Positions 13,601-27,000 of a stretch of 64,000 nt of DNA are shown here, one piece after another; position 1 is the first letter of the stretch; the number at the start of each line of letters is the position of its first letter. The notes under the pieces are model-generated. The model searched no databases and was not told the origin of the DNA. It saw only the letters and a list, made by a program, of their open reading frames with translations. The translations under genes and the position numbers were made by a program. This stretch comes from Campylorhamphus procurvoides (taxonomy: Eukaryota > Chordata > Aves > Passeriformes > Dendrocolaptidae), in NCBI GenBank assembly GCA_013396655.1, contig WBMV01001906.1:1208166-1272165 (forward strand), written 5' to 3'.

Positions 13601-16595
13601 CTTGAGACAGTTATAAAGGGAAGAAAATGGCTATTCAGAATAGAAAAAGCTCCTAAACTATAATTACAGCATCACCATTGAGATTTGGCAATTTAGCTAC
13701 AAATGTCATTGCAGTAACTCAAGAGCAGATGTAGAGCATACTCTGTTCAGTGTGCTGACTGCTGAAACTTGGTTTTTTCCTTTTCTCTTTGAATTTTTTC
13801 TACTCTTTTGTTTAGACTGGAGTTGGGGTTTGGATATTCCCAAGCAACTCCCATGGAGTGCCATAGATCTAGGCAGAATTAACCCTGAAATATATTCACA
13901 ATAACTAATAAGCAGTGTTATGGAGAAATATGTTTGTAGTCTAGGCTGAAGCAGCACTAATGCCCTGTGCTCCTCCAGAGCTGCACAGTGCCCTTGGGAA
14001 GTGATCTTTGGGAGGCTGAGCACCTGCACAGGCTAACAGTATATTCAATCTACATGCAGCTCCTGAGGCTGCTGGGCAGGAACTGCCCTGCTTGCACTTT
14101 CTTTAATGGAAACTTCAGCATCCACTCTGTGTGCTTCCTGAACATGGTACCTCAGAAAGGAAAGGCCCCCACAGCAAATGAAGAAAGTAATACATGTAAT
14201 AATCTGAAGTGGCAAGGGTTGGGCTTCTAGCACAGGACATTTGTTTCTGTGCTGGCCTGGAAAGTGCCAGACCGAAAATAAATGACTAAGACAAAAAAAT
14301 AAATGATCCTTATGCAGCAGGCCAAGTCCCTGGAGCACGGCTGTGTCCTTGCCTTTCCACAGCTTCCCTGTGAGCACTCTCACTGGAGACCACAGAGATT
14401 TTAGGATGCCACAGGATAAAGGCTTTGCAGAAATGAGCATTATTGCTGTTCTGATTGTTCTTATTACTGTCAGATTTATGTTGATGGTAAGAACCAAAAG
14501 CCCAAGAGATTAACCCATTGATCCAAGTTTAGGTAGCTTCTCGAATTTTCAAGCTATTTACAAATAACAGGAAAAAGTCAGAGGAGAAAAAGAGAAACTG
14601 TTCTATGAAATTGGATCAGGCAGTGGTTGAGCTGAATGTACTCCAGCCTGCAGCTGGGAGGATGATGGGGAGGGGGGACGGAAACTTTGATTAATTTTAC
14701 ATCAAGGTCCTGTAATTGCTGTCCTTTGTATGAAACTTAAGGATAATTATGTAGCATTTGCAAGTTAAACTTATATATCACTTATGTGGTGAGCATTTTT
14801 GTTTATTGATGCAGAATTTGCTGGATGCCCTTACACAGGTCCATTTCAGTCTCATGAGCACATTAAAATCTATTTTAGATACCAATCCACAGTGCTCAGA
14901 TACCAGGAAAATTCCTCTTGGGTCCCTTGGGGTGTAACTCCCTCATTCTGCAGTGTCATCCTGTGATGCATCGTTGTGCTGTATCGCTGCAGACAAATCA
15001 ATTCCCTGGCCCGCTCAGTTAACCCATCTGGCTCTGACACCTGGTGTTTCCTTAGCTAATGGAGAACCTTTTCCTGCTCTCTGGACAGCACAAGAGGGGC
15101 TCTGTACTAAGGAATGGATGTACTGATGGTGAACAACACTCCAATAAGTAGTGCTGTTGTTTTAATTGTTGTCAATACCAGTGTGAAAGAGAGAAACAGG
15201 TCTGTGCACCAGGATAAGAGAGATCAGGTGTTGGCCCAATATTTCTTGGGGAACAGTAACTGTAGATTTTCCACTGCTTGTCATCTTCTTACCTACACCT
15301 TCCTGCCTCTGAGGGTGGGAGAACAGTTTTGAACTCAGACTTTCTGCTTACCACAGGTGTGTTTGCATGGAAGAGAATTAGGGCTTGTACCCATTGAGAA
15401 TTTGGCCTTGTAGATTTGCATTCTGTTTTCACATGCATAAGCAAATTATTACTGTAAATAATAGTTTAGACCTTCAGTAAACATTCATTGCTGCAGCCTA
15501 GAGAGAAAAGTCTGTGCTCTGTTTGCACTTTAATATGCACCTATGGTAATTGAAGAGTGTGAAAATAAAGAGTCTTACTGGAATTGACATTGTGGGAAGC
15601 ATCAGGAACATTCCTGAAGCTGATGGGAGGTAAAAGCTTTTGCAGTGTAAGTGTGCCCCTGGGTTTGCTTGCAAAATGTTTGTCCATGCTTATACTAGAA
15701 GTAATTGCTAACCCTTGCAGCTCCACAGTATGCCAAGAGCGCTTCCTTATCGAGGTTATATAGCAAACTCTCTGGCAATCAGTAGGGGAAGAATTGGAAT
15801 TTCTTCGTTTTGCAGGAAGGTTTTCCTGATCCTGTTTGTTATCTAAAGCTTTGGTTTTACAAGGGATTTCAGCATGTGTTCATAGGTCTATTGCACTACA
15901 TTTTGTTTTCACAGGCTCCTTTGAAAATTGTAGCTCGGTGGCTTTAGATAAAACATTAGAACAACTCCTGTTATTGCCTTTCTAACACCACGAGGACAGG
16001 CCCTGAAAGCTGTTTCTGTTCTGCTTGGCAGCTTGAAACAATATATCATGCAAATCCCTGCCTCCAGACTGCACTGAAATTGGCCTGTTTTGTCACTGGT
16101 GCCAGAATATTTGTCAAAAGCCACCTGAAGCTTTTTCTCAAGAGTGGCTGAGTTGGGTTTACTCCACGCTGTATGGCATTGCTGTCAGGCATCCCACTGA
16201 CTGAAAAGTGTTTAGTGATCACGAACTTCAAGTTAGTAAAGGAATGCAAAGAATTTAATTAAGTTAGTATTGACATATCTGCCAAGGTGAAGCAGCAATT
16301 TATCATGGGCATAGGTGCATTGCCATTGATAAACAAAGAATAATATGTGTAACAGTTATGGTGAAATAACTCTCATATTTTTCAAAACTGAAATCTAGAG
16401 GCTAAACCAGACCTTGCTGCAAAGCATTTATGCTAATTCTTGTGGATGAAAAATTATTTGGGATTTCAGACACTTTGCTTAATCCTAGGGAAAAAAAGAT
16501 AAAAATTAGAAGAAAATCTAGGCATTCTACAAAAATAGTCTGCTTAATAATTTTATTTTCTATTATTTCTGTTACTGCAGCTATTGATATGAAAC
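7631..16595. other. Intergenic DNA, no gene recognised
   Basis: I see no gene here. From 10 to 12.5 kb the sequence is AT-rich with many TAATTA/ATTAAT cores (one part listed as a candidate element). The 12.5-13 kb part is more GC-balanced but unrecognised. The 150-codon minus-strand frame at 14045-14497 has no recognisable domain and no neighbouring exon signals. A perfect 8-bp inverted repeat with a 4-base loop occurs at 9288-9307. Confidence 0.55.
10030..10330. promoter_or_regulatory. Candidate conserved non-coding element (AT-rich, homeodomain-like cores)
   Basis: The block contains TTAATTGGATAATTG, TATTTGCATG, ATATAATTAGC and GCTAATTAC cores within about 200 bases, CpG-poor and free of recognisable repeats. 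This is the texture of an ancient enhancer. It is an inference from motif density only; the assignment would fail if no alignment to chicken or lizard exists. Confidence 0.25.
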
Positions 16596-16862
16596 TGTAT
16601 TGGGTTTGTGTGTCAAGGTTTTGGTAGTAGGGGGAGCTATGGTGAGAAGCTGCTGGAAGCTTCCCCTGTGTCTGATGGAACCAGTGCCCGTGGGCTCTGA
16701 GATGGACCCACTGCTGGCTAAGTGTCACCCTACTCACGATGGTGGTAACACCTCTAGGACAACAGATTTAAGAAGGAGTTAATAAACTGCCCAGGAGAAA
16801 CTGCAGCCAGAGAGAGGAGGGAGAGTATGTGAGAGGCATAACCCTGCAGGCCCCAAGGTCAG
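16596..16862 (+). mobile_element. Endogenous retrovirus-type solo LTR fragment
   Basis: The segment begins TGTATTGGGTTTGTGTGTCAAG and carries a GGTTTTGGTAG block, paired AAGCTGCTGGAAGCTTCC repeats, a TATA-like ATTTAAGAAGG, an AATAAA at 16781-16786, and an ACCCTGCAGGCCCCAAGGTCAG end. I recognise this order from a common LTR type in songbird genomes (probably ERVL-related). It is an isolated LTR piece: no gag/pol-like coding sequence, primer-binding site or second LTR is visible beside it. The 3' end may be truncated, and family assignment is from memory. Confidence 0.6.
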
Positions 16863-19800
16863 GGTTTATTGTTTGTTTTCTTTGTTTTGGTTTTGGTGGT
16901 GGTTTTTTTTTTCAGATGGTGCAATGTAGTAATTCTCTGCTTGAATTTGTTCCAGTTATGATATCAAATAGTCAATATGAAAAATATTTCAGCCCTACAC
17001 AGTGTTGATTTTTATGTAGAAATATGAGAAGTATAAATAGATGATGTACAAATACAGTGACATTTTCCAGGCTTGGTGCAGTTGGGTAGAAAGCAAACAG
17101 ACACCACAAAACCCCGTCCCGAAGTTGCACCATGGGATGTAATGTCACAATCAGATGTCACATTGTACTTTTCCATTTGTCAGGCTCACCCTGTAGATAA
17201 GAAGTGGCTCCAGGAATTCATCAGTGCAGATGAAGAAAGGCTGTTCCAGATACCACCTTTTGCCTCCTAAATGACCTTTAAAATCCTTTCTAGACCAGGC
17301 TCCTGCGAAGCTGTAGGTCTGTGTTTATGCTGCCATTCTGTTCCCTTCCCTGGCACTGCAGGCAAACACATTGGATAATCCTTTTCCTGAACCCATACAG
17401 CTCCACAGATACACAGCACATGATTGTGCCTTTCTGTCCAGCCTGGCATTTGTTGTCTATTCTTTGTGATAATTCCAGATTAGAAAAAAGAATAGAAAGA
17501 AAATAGCATACCAAGCTATTATTGTATGTAGCATAAAAAAAGTTTATTAAGCTGCAGCTTCTGATAATTGATACTGGTGGGACACTGGTGTTCCTGGTGC
17601 TATTTGACTTGCTGGACCCGAAAGAACCCCAGGCCAGCTGACAGTGGATAGCTGTGTAACACTAATCTAATATCTCTACCCATAAAAGAATCCATCCCTG
17701 GTGCATCCCTTCTGCAAGAAGCTGGTATGGGATCTGTCATTACAGATTTCCAGCTGTTCAACAGTCCCATCCCCACAAAATCTCTGGGGGTTGTTGCTGC
17801 ATCTGTATTTTATTGGCAGACCACGGACTGCCAGTGGAGAAATCCAGAAATGAGCCCTTTGGTCTTCATGCTCCCTCCAGAAGCAAATATCTGGACCTCG
17901 AAATTAAATCTGAGTTTCTTGCCAAAATCTAGCAATACAAATTTGATCAGAAAATGTCCCGCTTATCAAGCCAAATTTTCGTAAGCATTTCCTTTGGGAA
18001 ATGATAGGAGGGATTTGTCTAGGGTGAATTTTGCTGAACTTGGAAAACCAGAAGCATCTCTTTTCACTCCTGAGCTGCACATAAAGTAAGTACAACTGTA
18101 TTTCAGCAGAAAGAATGTAACAATTTAATCTTCCCCCTCAGCCACTGGTATAATTGCAGGCCCATTCAGAGCAGCCAGTCTTGAGAGTTCAAATCTGCCA
18201 GCATAACTAGGCTGTATGTTCCACAACACGCTCATGAGGAGAGGGAATATTCCCAGAAAGGTCTTGTGGGGCTGATCAAAGCAGGTTTTTTGTGCCACTG
18301 CTGATGTGCACAAGTAAGCAACTTCTGTGCAGCTCTGCTGCTCTGTTGTAACTCGGTCAGACACCTGGGTTCTGCTGTGAGTTAATGGAGAAGGACTGGT
18401 ATTTGCCAGCCTAAATTTTCCCTGTCTAGCAATCGCTTTCCCAGTTCAGGTTGCCTCCTTGCTGCACCATGGCTGCTGTACAGTTTAACAGTAAAATATT
18501 ACCTATGGGCAGAAATGTCAAAGCATAATTTTGAAAGGTTTCTTTGCCATCCTTCTGGCAGGCAAGTGCGTGGCCAGTGGTTTAGGTTGAGGAAATGTGG
18601 CCATGGTGTCCATACTCCCTAAAGCTCTCTCATTGCTGGCTGCTGGTAATAATAATGTGTATTGAATGTGCACAGTTATGGGGGGGGAGGGGAATATAGC
18701 AAATCTCTTCTCCCCAAAGTGTAGACCTGTGAAAACTTTAAACCAGATGCAATGTTAGTAATCTAACTGCTGTTGTCCTCTTTATCCTGCAAAACGCTCC
18801 TGTCTATGGCAGAATGAGCTGGAATCAGTAGTTAAATCCCTTTAAATAAGCAGCAGTTTCTAGATTGTTATTGAGCTTAACACATGGCACGTGGGCCTTC
18901 CCTGGCTCTCCTGCCTGGAGGGCATCTTTGGTAGGATAAAATGAACTGTTGCACCAATGTTCCAGGCCATCAACTGCTCTGTGAGGGCTCCAAACATCAC
19001 TTTGTAGTAGGTGCCAGGATCACATCTGTTACCTGTGGGGGTGACGCTCAAATGTCTCTGATCTAAACCAGGTATTAAAGTCAGCACAATTCAATCTATA
19101 ATGTATGAACTCTGACTGGAGCTTAAAATTTGGTGTTTAGATGGACTGCACCTGTCTGGTGCCCTTTACCTTTCTCCTGCATGAAAGACCATCAATTGTC
19201 AGCTGAAGAACAGTGCCTGTGCTTTTGGATTTTGTGTTTAGCTTTGCAGGCTGTCAAAGGTTCTCATGGGAATGGCCTTACAAACCCTTCAGTAATAAAA
19301 TTCTGCAGAAAATCACAGCAGAACCCAGAATAACTGCTCCCTTTACATTCTAGCACAAGGAGCAGCACTTGTGATTCCTGGCCTGTGTGCTGTGGTGAAT
19401 TCTTTGGGTTCTGAGCAGTGAAATGGCCAAGTATATGTACAGCAAGGCAGAAGGGGTTGATTCATTAGAGTTCAGTAGGTTATCATTACTGTAAGAATAG
19501 GTAATGACATATATTCTAATTAGAAAAAAGGCTCAGTTGTTAGGGTAAATTAAAGGCGAGAGCTGATTTGACCCCAATCAGTACAAATGAGGATGCAGTG
19601 CTCCATCATGCCGACAGTGCCAATAGCATCAGGGTTCAAAAGCCATCTGTTCCTTCCAGCCTCTCAGAGAAATGTGCTCAAGGGTGTTTCTAGGACTGTG
19701 GTGTTTCAATCTTCAGTCTGTTCACAGACATGGTAACAAGCTGGACTTCTGGGGGGCAGTCGCTTTAACTCTCACTTAGGTCATTGTGTTGCTTGGGGAA

Positions 19801-20907
19801 GTTTTAGCATGCTGGCAGAATTGGTGCCAAGGTGATGCCAACCTACTCCCTGTGTCTGGCCTGGGAGTTGTAGGTTGTACCTTAAAATATGAACTCCATC
19901 TCCTGGGCAGTGTTACTTTAGGGACATCCATGAGTTTGCAAATCATAGTACACAGAGCTAACAAGCAATCCACTTACTGACTGTAGCTTTCACAGTTTCT
20001 AAGTTCCTTACATAGCTCAAAAGAAACTAAAATTGAAATTATGTCACTGAAGGAAACATTAATACGAAAACATATCCAAGCATGTTTCCCAGCACTGTGA
20101 TGGAACTCAGGTTGCTATCTAGTAATTGCTACTTATAAGCTTTTTTTTTATATTAAAACCTGTCAAATACAGGGAATTATGTGAGTAGGGCACAGCATTT
20201 TGCATAACTGCAAATGTGGGGCAGGAAGCTCAGAATTGTCATAGATGTGTTGGCTGGAAACTTTAGCTAAGCATTTTTTCCTGTTCACTTGCAAGTAGTA
20301 GAACTAACAGTTAATTCAGGTGAATGTGAGAGTATTCATTTCTCAAACTAATGGATTGTTTTGGGTGGTCTTGGGCTTGAACATGCATCAACATATTAGC
20401 TTCCCCTTTGATGTCATATTTCTGGTCATTTTTGCAAGTCAAAGGACTAAAAAGAGTGTTTAAGCCGTTTAAAAGGAGATGATTAGGATTTGAAGCATAA
20501 TTCCAAGGGAATGGAAGAGAAATGGAAGCTTTTCACACCAACTACATCAAATACAGAAAGGGTGAAGGAATATCTTAACCAGCTGGATAAACAATAGAAA
20601 GGGTTCACAACAAACCTGAGAAAACAGGGTGTTCAAAGTTTTGCTCCTCTCCATATTCAGCCCCTTCACAACTTTCAGGGGACAGTGCACTCTGGATCTA
20701 CTAATCTCTTAGCAAAGACTAAAGGATTTTTGTGCCTGGCTCGGGAATCCAAATCCAAATGGGAAAGAGAATTTCTTGAGTAATGTATCATATGACTAAC
20801 AGAATATTACTAATTAGACCTTATAAGTTAGTAAAAGAATATAATACTAGAGAGTAAGAATAAATATTTAATAATAGGAACATAATATTTAATTTTTTTA
20901 AAATACG
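16863..20907. other. Intergenic DNA, no gene recognised
   Basis: No coding sequence or further interspersed repeat is recognised. Just after the LTR fragment comes a G/T-rich run (about 16865-16915). A short poly-G tract lies at about 18680-18690. The reading frames present are short and without domains. Confidence 0.55.
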
Positions 20908-21086
20908 GTAACAGGCTCCCCAGGGCAGAGGTCAAAGCACCAAGGCTGGCAGAGCTCAAGGAGCATTTGGGTGATTCTCTCAGGCACATGGTGTGACGCT
21001 TGGGGATGGTTCTGTGCAGGGCCAGGAGTTGGGCTCAATGATCCTTGGGGGTCCCTTTCCACTGAGCAGATTCTGTGATTCTGTAA
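20908..21086 (+). mobile_element. CR1 LINE 3' end, short fragment
   Basis: Only the last 175 bases or so of a sense-strand CR1 remain. They run from ACAGGCTCCCCAGGGCAG through CTGGCAGAGCTCAAGGAGC, GGTTCTGTGCAGGGCCAGG and GATCCTTGGGGGTCCC to the TGTGATTCTGTAA terminus. It is the same subfamily as the copies near 3.5-4.06 kb and 31.5-31.9 kb, but is much more 5'-truncated, as expected for target-primed LINE insertion. Confidence 0.85.
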
Positions 21087-24000
21087 CATTCTAATTCTTG
21101 CTTTTTCATAGCTTGGGAAACCTAACAGAAATGGAAATGAGTAAAAATGCAACCAATACTTCATTAAAGAAGCGACAAGGTCCCAAATATAAACTGAGCA
21201 GTATTTGCTTATTCTGTGCAAGAGAAACCTCTCACTGGTACAATATTTGTGTGGTTTTGATTAAAAAAAAAAAAAAGGAAATAACCTTGGATTAAGCTTT
21301 CCTTATTTAAGCAGCTTTCTTCAGTTCATAAACATTGGCAAAGAGTTTTATGACAAACACAGCTTTAAAATGTAATAATATATAGCAATTTGTAGCGTAG
21401 CCAACTTCAAAGCACATTGTAAAAACAATTTGGGAAGACAGAGAATTCTCTTCCTCATCCCCCATTTTTTAAATTTTTTTTTTCTTCCTATTAATTCCAC
21501 ACTGTTCATCAATTTATTCCTAAAAGGATTAGCTAAAGTGGAGTTTAGATTCCTCACCCCACTTAGTTCAGTTCTTTAAATTCATGGATTGCTGATGCTT
21601 ACCTCTTTTTGGTAGGGAGGTCTCTCTTCCTCCATCAATCACTTTTCACATCCTTGGACCCTGCCCTGCCAAGGCAGCTATACAGGAACTCTTAAGCATC
21701 TACAAATGGTGCTAAAATTAGACCTGGATCCCTTCCAATGAGGGAAAAAACATTAAATTGAACTAGTTTTGTTTACTACAGCTGTATCCAAGGTCAAAAT
21801 GCTCAAAGAAAGGGATGTTTCAGTCGCAACCACAGTTTTAAAACTACTAGAGATAAATAATACAATCTTATGCTTGGTAACTGTTTAAATTCCACTGGCT
21901 TGCAATGAAGTGGACTGAAAGTTTGATGGGGCAATGGCAGGTTTCCCCTTGGCTGCTTTGTCACTCCTTCACTTCTGACTTCTAACATATTGAGTGCTCT
22001 AATGAAATAAAATTTAGAAGTCACTGCCTGCTGTGCTAGTTTAGGTTTTACATCACATTTTACTTTTTATTCATTGACAGCTCAGTAATACTAACAAACA
22101 GGGCCTAAGCACTGGGGAATTAATGTATCAGCCACACCACTCCTGTGAAATGGGACAGATCTGTATTTCCAAGAGGCACTTTAATGCTGAATGCTCCCAC
22201 TGCTGGGTGAGAAGCCTGGCACACCTTGGGCTAAGGGCTGCCTGGGGGCAATCCACTCCATCTTCCAGTCACTTGCATTGTGGCCATGGGGGAACCAGCC
22301 ACTTCGGGAAGATATATCTGCTGGCTAAAGGTGATCATCCAGAATTGTAGGATGCTTTTGAAGGTTTGACTTCGTGGCTTACTTGAGTTCATACAGCAAT
22401 TTTATAGAAGAAACGGGATGCAAAATTCTGGGCCCCAACTCTGGCCTTAACTCCAGTGTGCCACAGAAGTGAGGCCATTAATTTTAATGTGAAAAAAGGG
22501 GGTTTTTCAGAGTGAGAAGAAAGAAATGCAACTAAATAGCAGCACTCTGCATGCTGCTGGCCCACATCTTGTTAATGGAGTCTTATGTTGACACAACACC
22601 TTTTATCCAGGGTAGAAATCACTGTACCACTTAACTGGAGGTGTGACCTGTAGTGCAGGGAGTTTAATTCTGAATACTTCTGTCTGCTCTAAGGTGAAGA
22701 GTCAGACTTTTAGCCTTACTTTTATCCTTTTTTGAGCTTGGGGCTTGGCAGGACTCTGTTGGCCTTTCTTTTGTGCTCTCGGGAGCATTAAAGTCACACA
22801 TGAAAGGGAGCCATAGATTAATTATTGTTTTCTGCAAGCCCTCCTTAAAGGCTACTGTAGAGCACAGAACCACTAATTTACAAAGTTTCACAATTGTGTT
22901 TCACAGAGCCTTTTTTCATGGTTGTTTTTTGACCATAAACTTCATGTTGGTATTCCACCAATGGATTTGAACACATTGGGAGTAACTTTATTGGCAGTTA
23001 AACATTTGCTCATGCAATTCCCATGTATTCAAATTGGAAGGGAGGGCAGGAGCAAGGCAGGGAGAAAAATGGTGTTGCTTTAGAAAGCAAGAGTGATTTA
23101 CCACCTTGCTGGGCGAACAGAACAACAAAAGAGCTCAGCCTCAGATGTTTTCTGATCAGATTAAAAGGTTGTAGTAGGGATCTTTACGAGTAGAATCGAC
23201 TAGTAGAAACTGTGTGAAAGAATTCACTTAGAGGGAATATCTGTTAAATTACAACTAATTAATTAAATAGGTCTTCAACAGCAGATGTCACTGAAGCCTT
23301 AAGAGAGGATTTCAGAAGGCAGAGGAACTGAAACAAATGAGCCTTGGTGTTACTTCAGCCTTGAACATACTTAGTATGTACATTACTTTTATTATCTGAG
23401 GTTCTCATCTCCAGAAGATGCAACAAATTGACATTTTTTATTGTACTCATTACTGTTATATTCGACTCCAGCTTCACTAATTTATGCCTGTGTTTAATTT
23501 TTTCCCCTTAAAGTTGCCTTTCACATTTAAAGCTCAACTTTATCAGCAATAATGTGTGTAGGACGCATTCGAATAAAGATTATTTATATTAGCATTCATT
23601 CTTCAGCCCCTGATAAGACTTAGCCCATTCCATGCAGCCCTCGGAAAGGAATATCCTGTTGTAGCATTTTTAAAGTAGCCAGTTAACTACCAGTAGTGCT
23701 GTTTCTCTGCTCAGAGATCCTAGTGACAAACGATGCTCCAAATGCCTCCTGCTCTCACAGAGACTGAAGATCAGTGTAGAAATTGTGTTGTGTGCAGGCC
23801 TTGGGGCCAACGTGATGTCTGGCTCAGCAGCGAGCCTGCCTGGGTGCCCGCTGTGCCCTGGTGTGTGCCAGCCAGGGGCTGTGGCTCTGGGGCTCAGACA
23901 CCCCTGGTTGTACAGGGGGGGCTTGGCTGCCCCACTGACCTCAATCACTGCAGGACCCAGACCTTGCCTTGCTGAGACAGGGCTCAGGGGAAGGGTGTTG

Positions 24001-27000
24001 GCACAGAACCCAGAGAAGGAGTGTCCTGAATAAGGATAGGAGAGATTAGTCTCCTCGTTGTGTGAGAGTGATATTAAGCTGCTAAGTTGTCCCACTTTTT
24101 CAGGTCTTAATAATGCTGCTTAAAATGGAAGGAGGCTTAGTATCTGTACTTGGAGCAGCCCTGTTTGGTACAGCTGAAGACAAGGAAGTTGTGCATAAGC
24201 AGAGCCAGACTGCTTTTACTGTGTCAGATTTCAACCCTATATCCATCTTGTTTCATCATCCTGTATTAATGTAATGCAAATGTAATTCAATTTTCTAATG
24301 AGAAATTGACCCAGCCTACCTGAGTGCTCTAAAACAAAGTGAGTGGAAAGTCACAATCAATTAGGGCAGCGTGGATAAGCCCCCAAAAATCCATATGGAT
24401 GCAGTTATAAAGCATCTATATCTGGTTATGTATCTTAGAGGCTTACATTTTTAAACAGCTTTTGATTAGGGTGTCAGACACTGGGTTATCCAAGCTAAAA
24501 CTTCCATGGACCAATCTTAGGAGAATGAATCTACTATGCTTCATATCATGTCCTGTTGAGGTGATTTGCATAAGAGCAATTAGATAATGGTGCAAATGTC
24601 ACATGCTTTCCTGTTAAAATGTGTAATGTGAAAAAAGCTGTTTTTTTCTGTTTTCATCTGCTTCTGTTGAGCCACTGAAAAGAAATCAGTTTCCCAAGCT
24701 CTTCTATATAGCTTCCTCATCCAAAATGTCTGAAAGCACCATTGTTCATGACAGTAATTCATTCCTGATGTGTAAAAATAATCTGGAGCAAGGTCAGACA
24801 AATACCTTGCATTGAAGTGTAAGAATTGCAATGAGATGGTCTGAACCTCCAGGTCCTTATGCTTGATTGAGGCAGGATGAAGAGGAAAACAAAAACCAAG
24901 GGAGGTATACACATCCCATTTTCCCACATGAGCACAGAGGGATGTGGCACAAAACCTCCCACATCCTAGGACATGTTTGCCATCACGTGGCTGAGCAGAT
25001 CTCTCCTTCTCTCTCCCTCTTCTCAGCACCTCGTGCAGCAGGTTGGCTCTGGCTTTGCAGATAATCACAGACATGCTGCTTTCTTACCCAGTGCAGCACA
25101 GGGAAGGCTGAGCTGTGTTCTGCTAACATGGATGAATAATGCATAGTGTGCTGGAGATGTTCAGCCTCAATCCCTACACTTTGTAAATCGTTGAAAGTGT
25201 CAGTAATGCTCCTCCTTTATTGTGAAGATTCACCAAAGGGCACTCTTGATGATTCACCTTAGAAACTTCAGGGCTGCTCTGCTTTGCAAGAGAAACTCTT
25301 CTTGCACTGAGCTGACAAGATTTTCTCTCTCTCTCTCACACACACACACAGAGGCGTACCTTTTGTTTTGGATTGCAAATAATGAAATCTGCAGTTACAA
25401 TTGCCTGTTGCTGGTGAACAGCCACAGCTTGAGAGGACTTTCAATTCTTAGCTGTGCTCTCCAGGGACCACTGACTATACTCCTAGACAGACTCCACATA
25501 AACAAACAAGCAAAAAAATATTGCAGTTCATACTGTAATATTATCACAGGTCCTATAAGACATGGTTGAAGAGTCTTACCCTCTCAATCTTAGCTGTTTG
25601 CTTAATTGCTTCAGCTCTAAATTGCTCTGAAGAAAAGAGTATTCTCAGGCACAGAAGAAAATGTGATGGCAAATGGATCCTGACAAACTATTTAAATGTG
25701 TCTGTGGAGTAAAATACAACTTATGTAAAGAAATCAGAGTCCAAGAAGAGGCGGTGGGTCATTGTGACAGTAGAATTACTAAGGGGAATAGAGACACATT
25801 ACAGGCTATACCATAGTCATTGTATAGGACAGCAATAAAAAAATCATGATTCTGTTAAGAGTACATGATGATAAGTAAGTAAAGACTGGACCACAGTTTA
25901 TGTACCCAGAGGAGGGCGTGTGCATTCTTGTGCTTGGAGTTTCCTGAATAATGGATGCTCAGCCATGAATTTCTCCAAAACATTTTCATATGCAATGTAT
26001 GTTAACGGGTGACAACTGTGGCAGCCACAGAGGAAGGAGCATCCAAATCCAGTCTTTTCCTTTGCTGCTGTTACTCTGCATCTGTTTCAGGCAACAAGCA
26101 ATTTCAATAAATTGTTGTCGTTTTTCAAATAAGCAAAATAAGCAATAATCAAAACAGAGTAGTAAATGAAACACACATTTTAAAATGTGTTGATTTCTGA
26201 GAAAGAATGTTTCAGAGCTGATCTGAGGGGTGTTATGTCCAGCTGCGACAGCTGTGCTATAAAGAAGGATTGTACCAAATTGCCAGTTGCCAAGCAGAGG
26301 AGTCGTGATGGCCAGAAGAGCAACAGGGACCTTTATGTTTGTTTGGAGACTCGCCTCATTTCCCAGCACTGCAGAACACTTCTCCAAAGCAAGGATGCTT
26401 TGACTGTCCTAAATTTAATCTAGTGGAAAAAAATCTTTTGGATTATAGCTATGTCCTTTACTGACCCTCAGCTCTTACCAGTAGGTCTTGGTGCCAATAT
26501 CTTAATTTTTCATTTTCTGCTGCTCGCTTTAACAATGTGTTCTTTGGCAGACAGCCATGTCTACAGCACTCTGCTATTAAAATGTCTGCTCTGTGCTGCA
26601 GCTGCCCATTTACTTTATGAACTGATCAGCCAGTCGAATGTAATTTAAGAGAATAGGAGTAAGTCATAGTTGAAGGCACAAAGTATCAGCTGCTTTGCTG
26701 TATGCAGGTCTGTCCTTCAGAGATTTTTGAGCCTGACTTGTCATGCTACATGCTTATTTTTTAATTAGTGCATAATGTGAAAAGAAGGACTTGACGTGCT
26801 GCACATAGTGGGTGAATAAAACCAATACTGCCCTTGTGGAAATACTCTTGGTACCAGGAGCACTCTGGAGTGACATAGTTTCAAGAGTGAACATCGAGCA
26901 TAATACTTTCCCTACTTAAATGTTATTACAGGTCTAGAGGGCAGGGTAATTTGAATTTGTAATGGCACTAGCTTTAACATTTAAATAGAGTAAAGATAGT

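Noticed and set aside
14045..14497. Minus-strand frame of 150 codons
   Set aside because: No recognisable motif or homologue; hydrophobic and basic residues are scattered; likely chance.
23670..24095. Minus-strand frame of 141 codons in a locally GC-rich stretch, with overlapping plus-strand frames
   Set aside because: GC-rich sequence has few stops on both strands; no protein family recognised.
24580..25074. Minus-strand frame of 164 codons
   Set aside because: No recognisable domain, composition like random AT/GC-balanced DNA, no conserved splice context; a frame this long is expected by chance in 64 kb.
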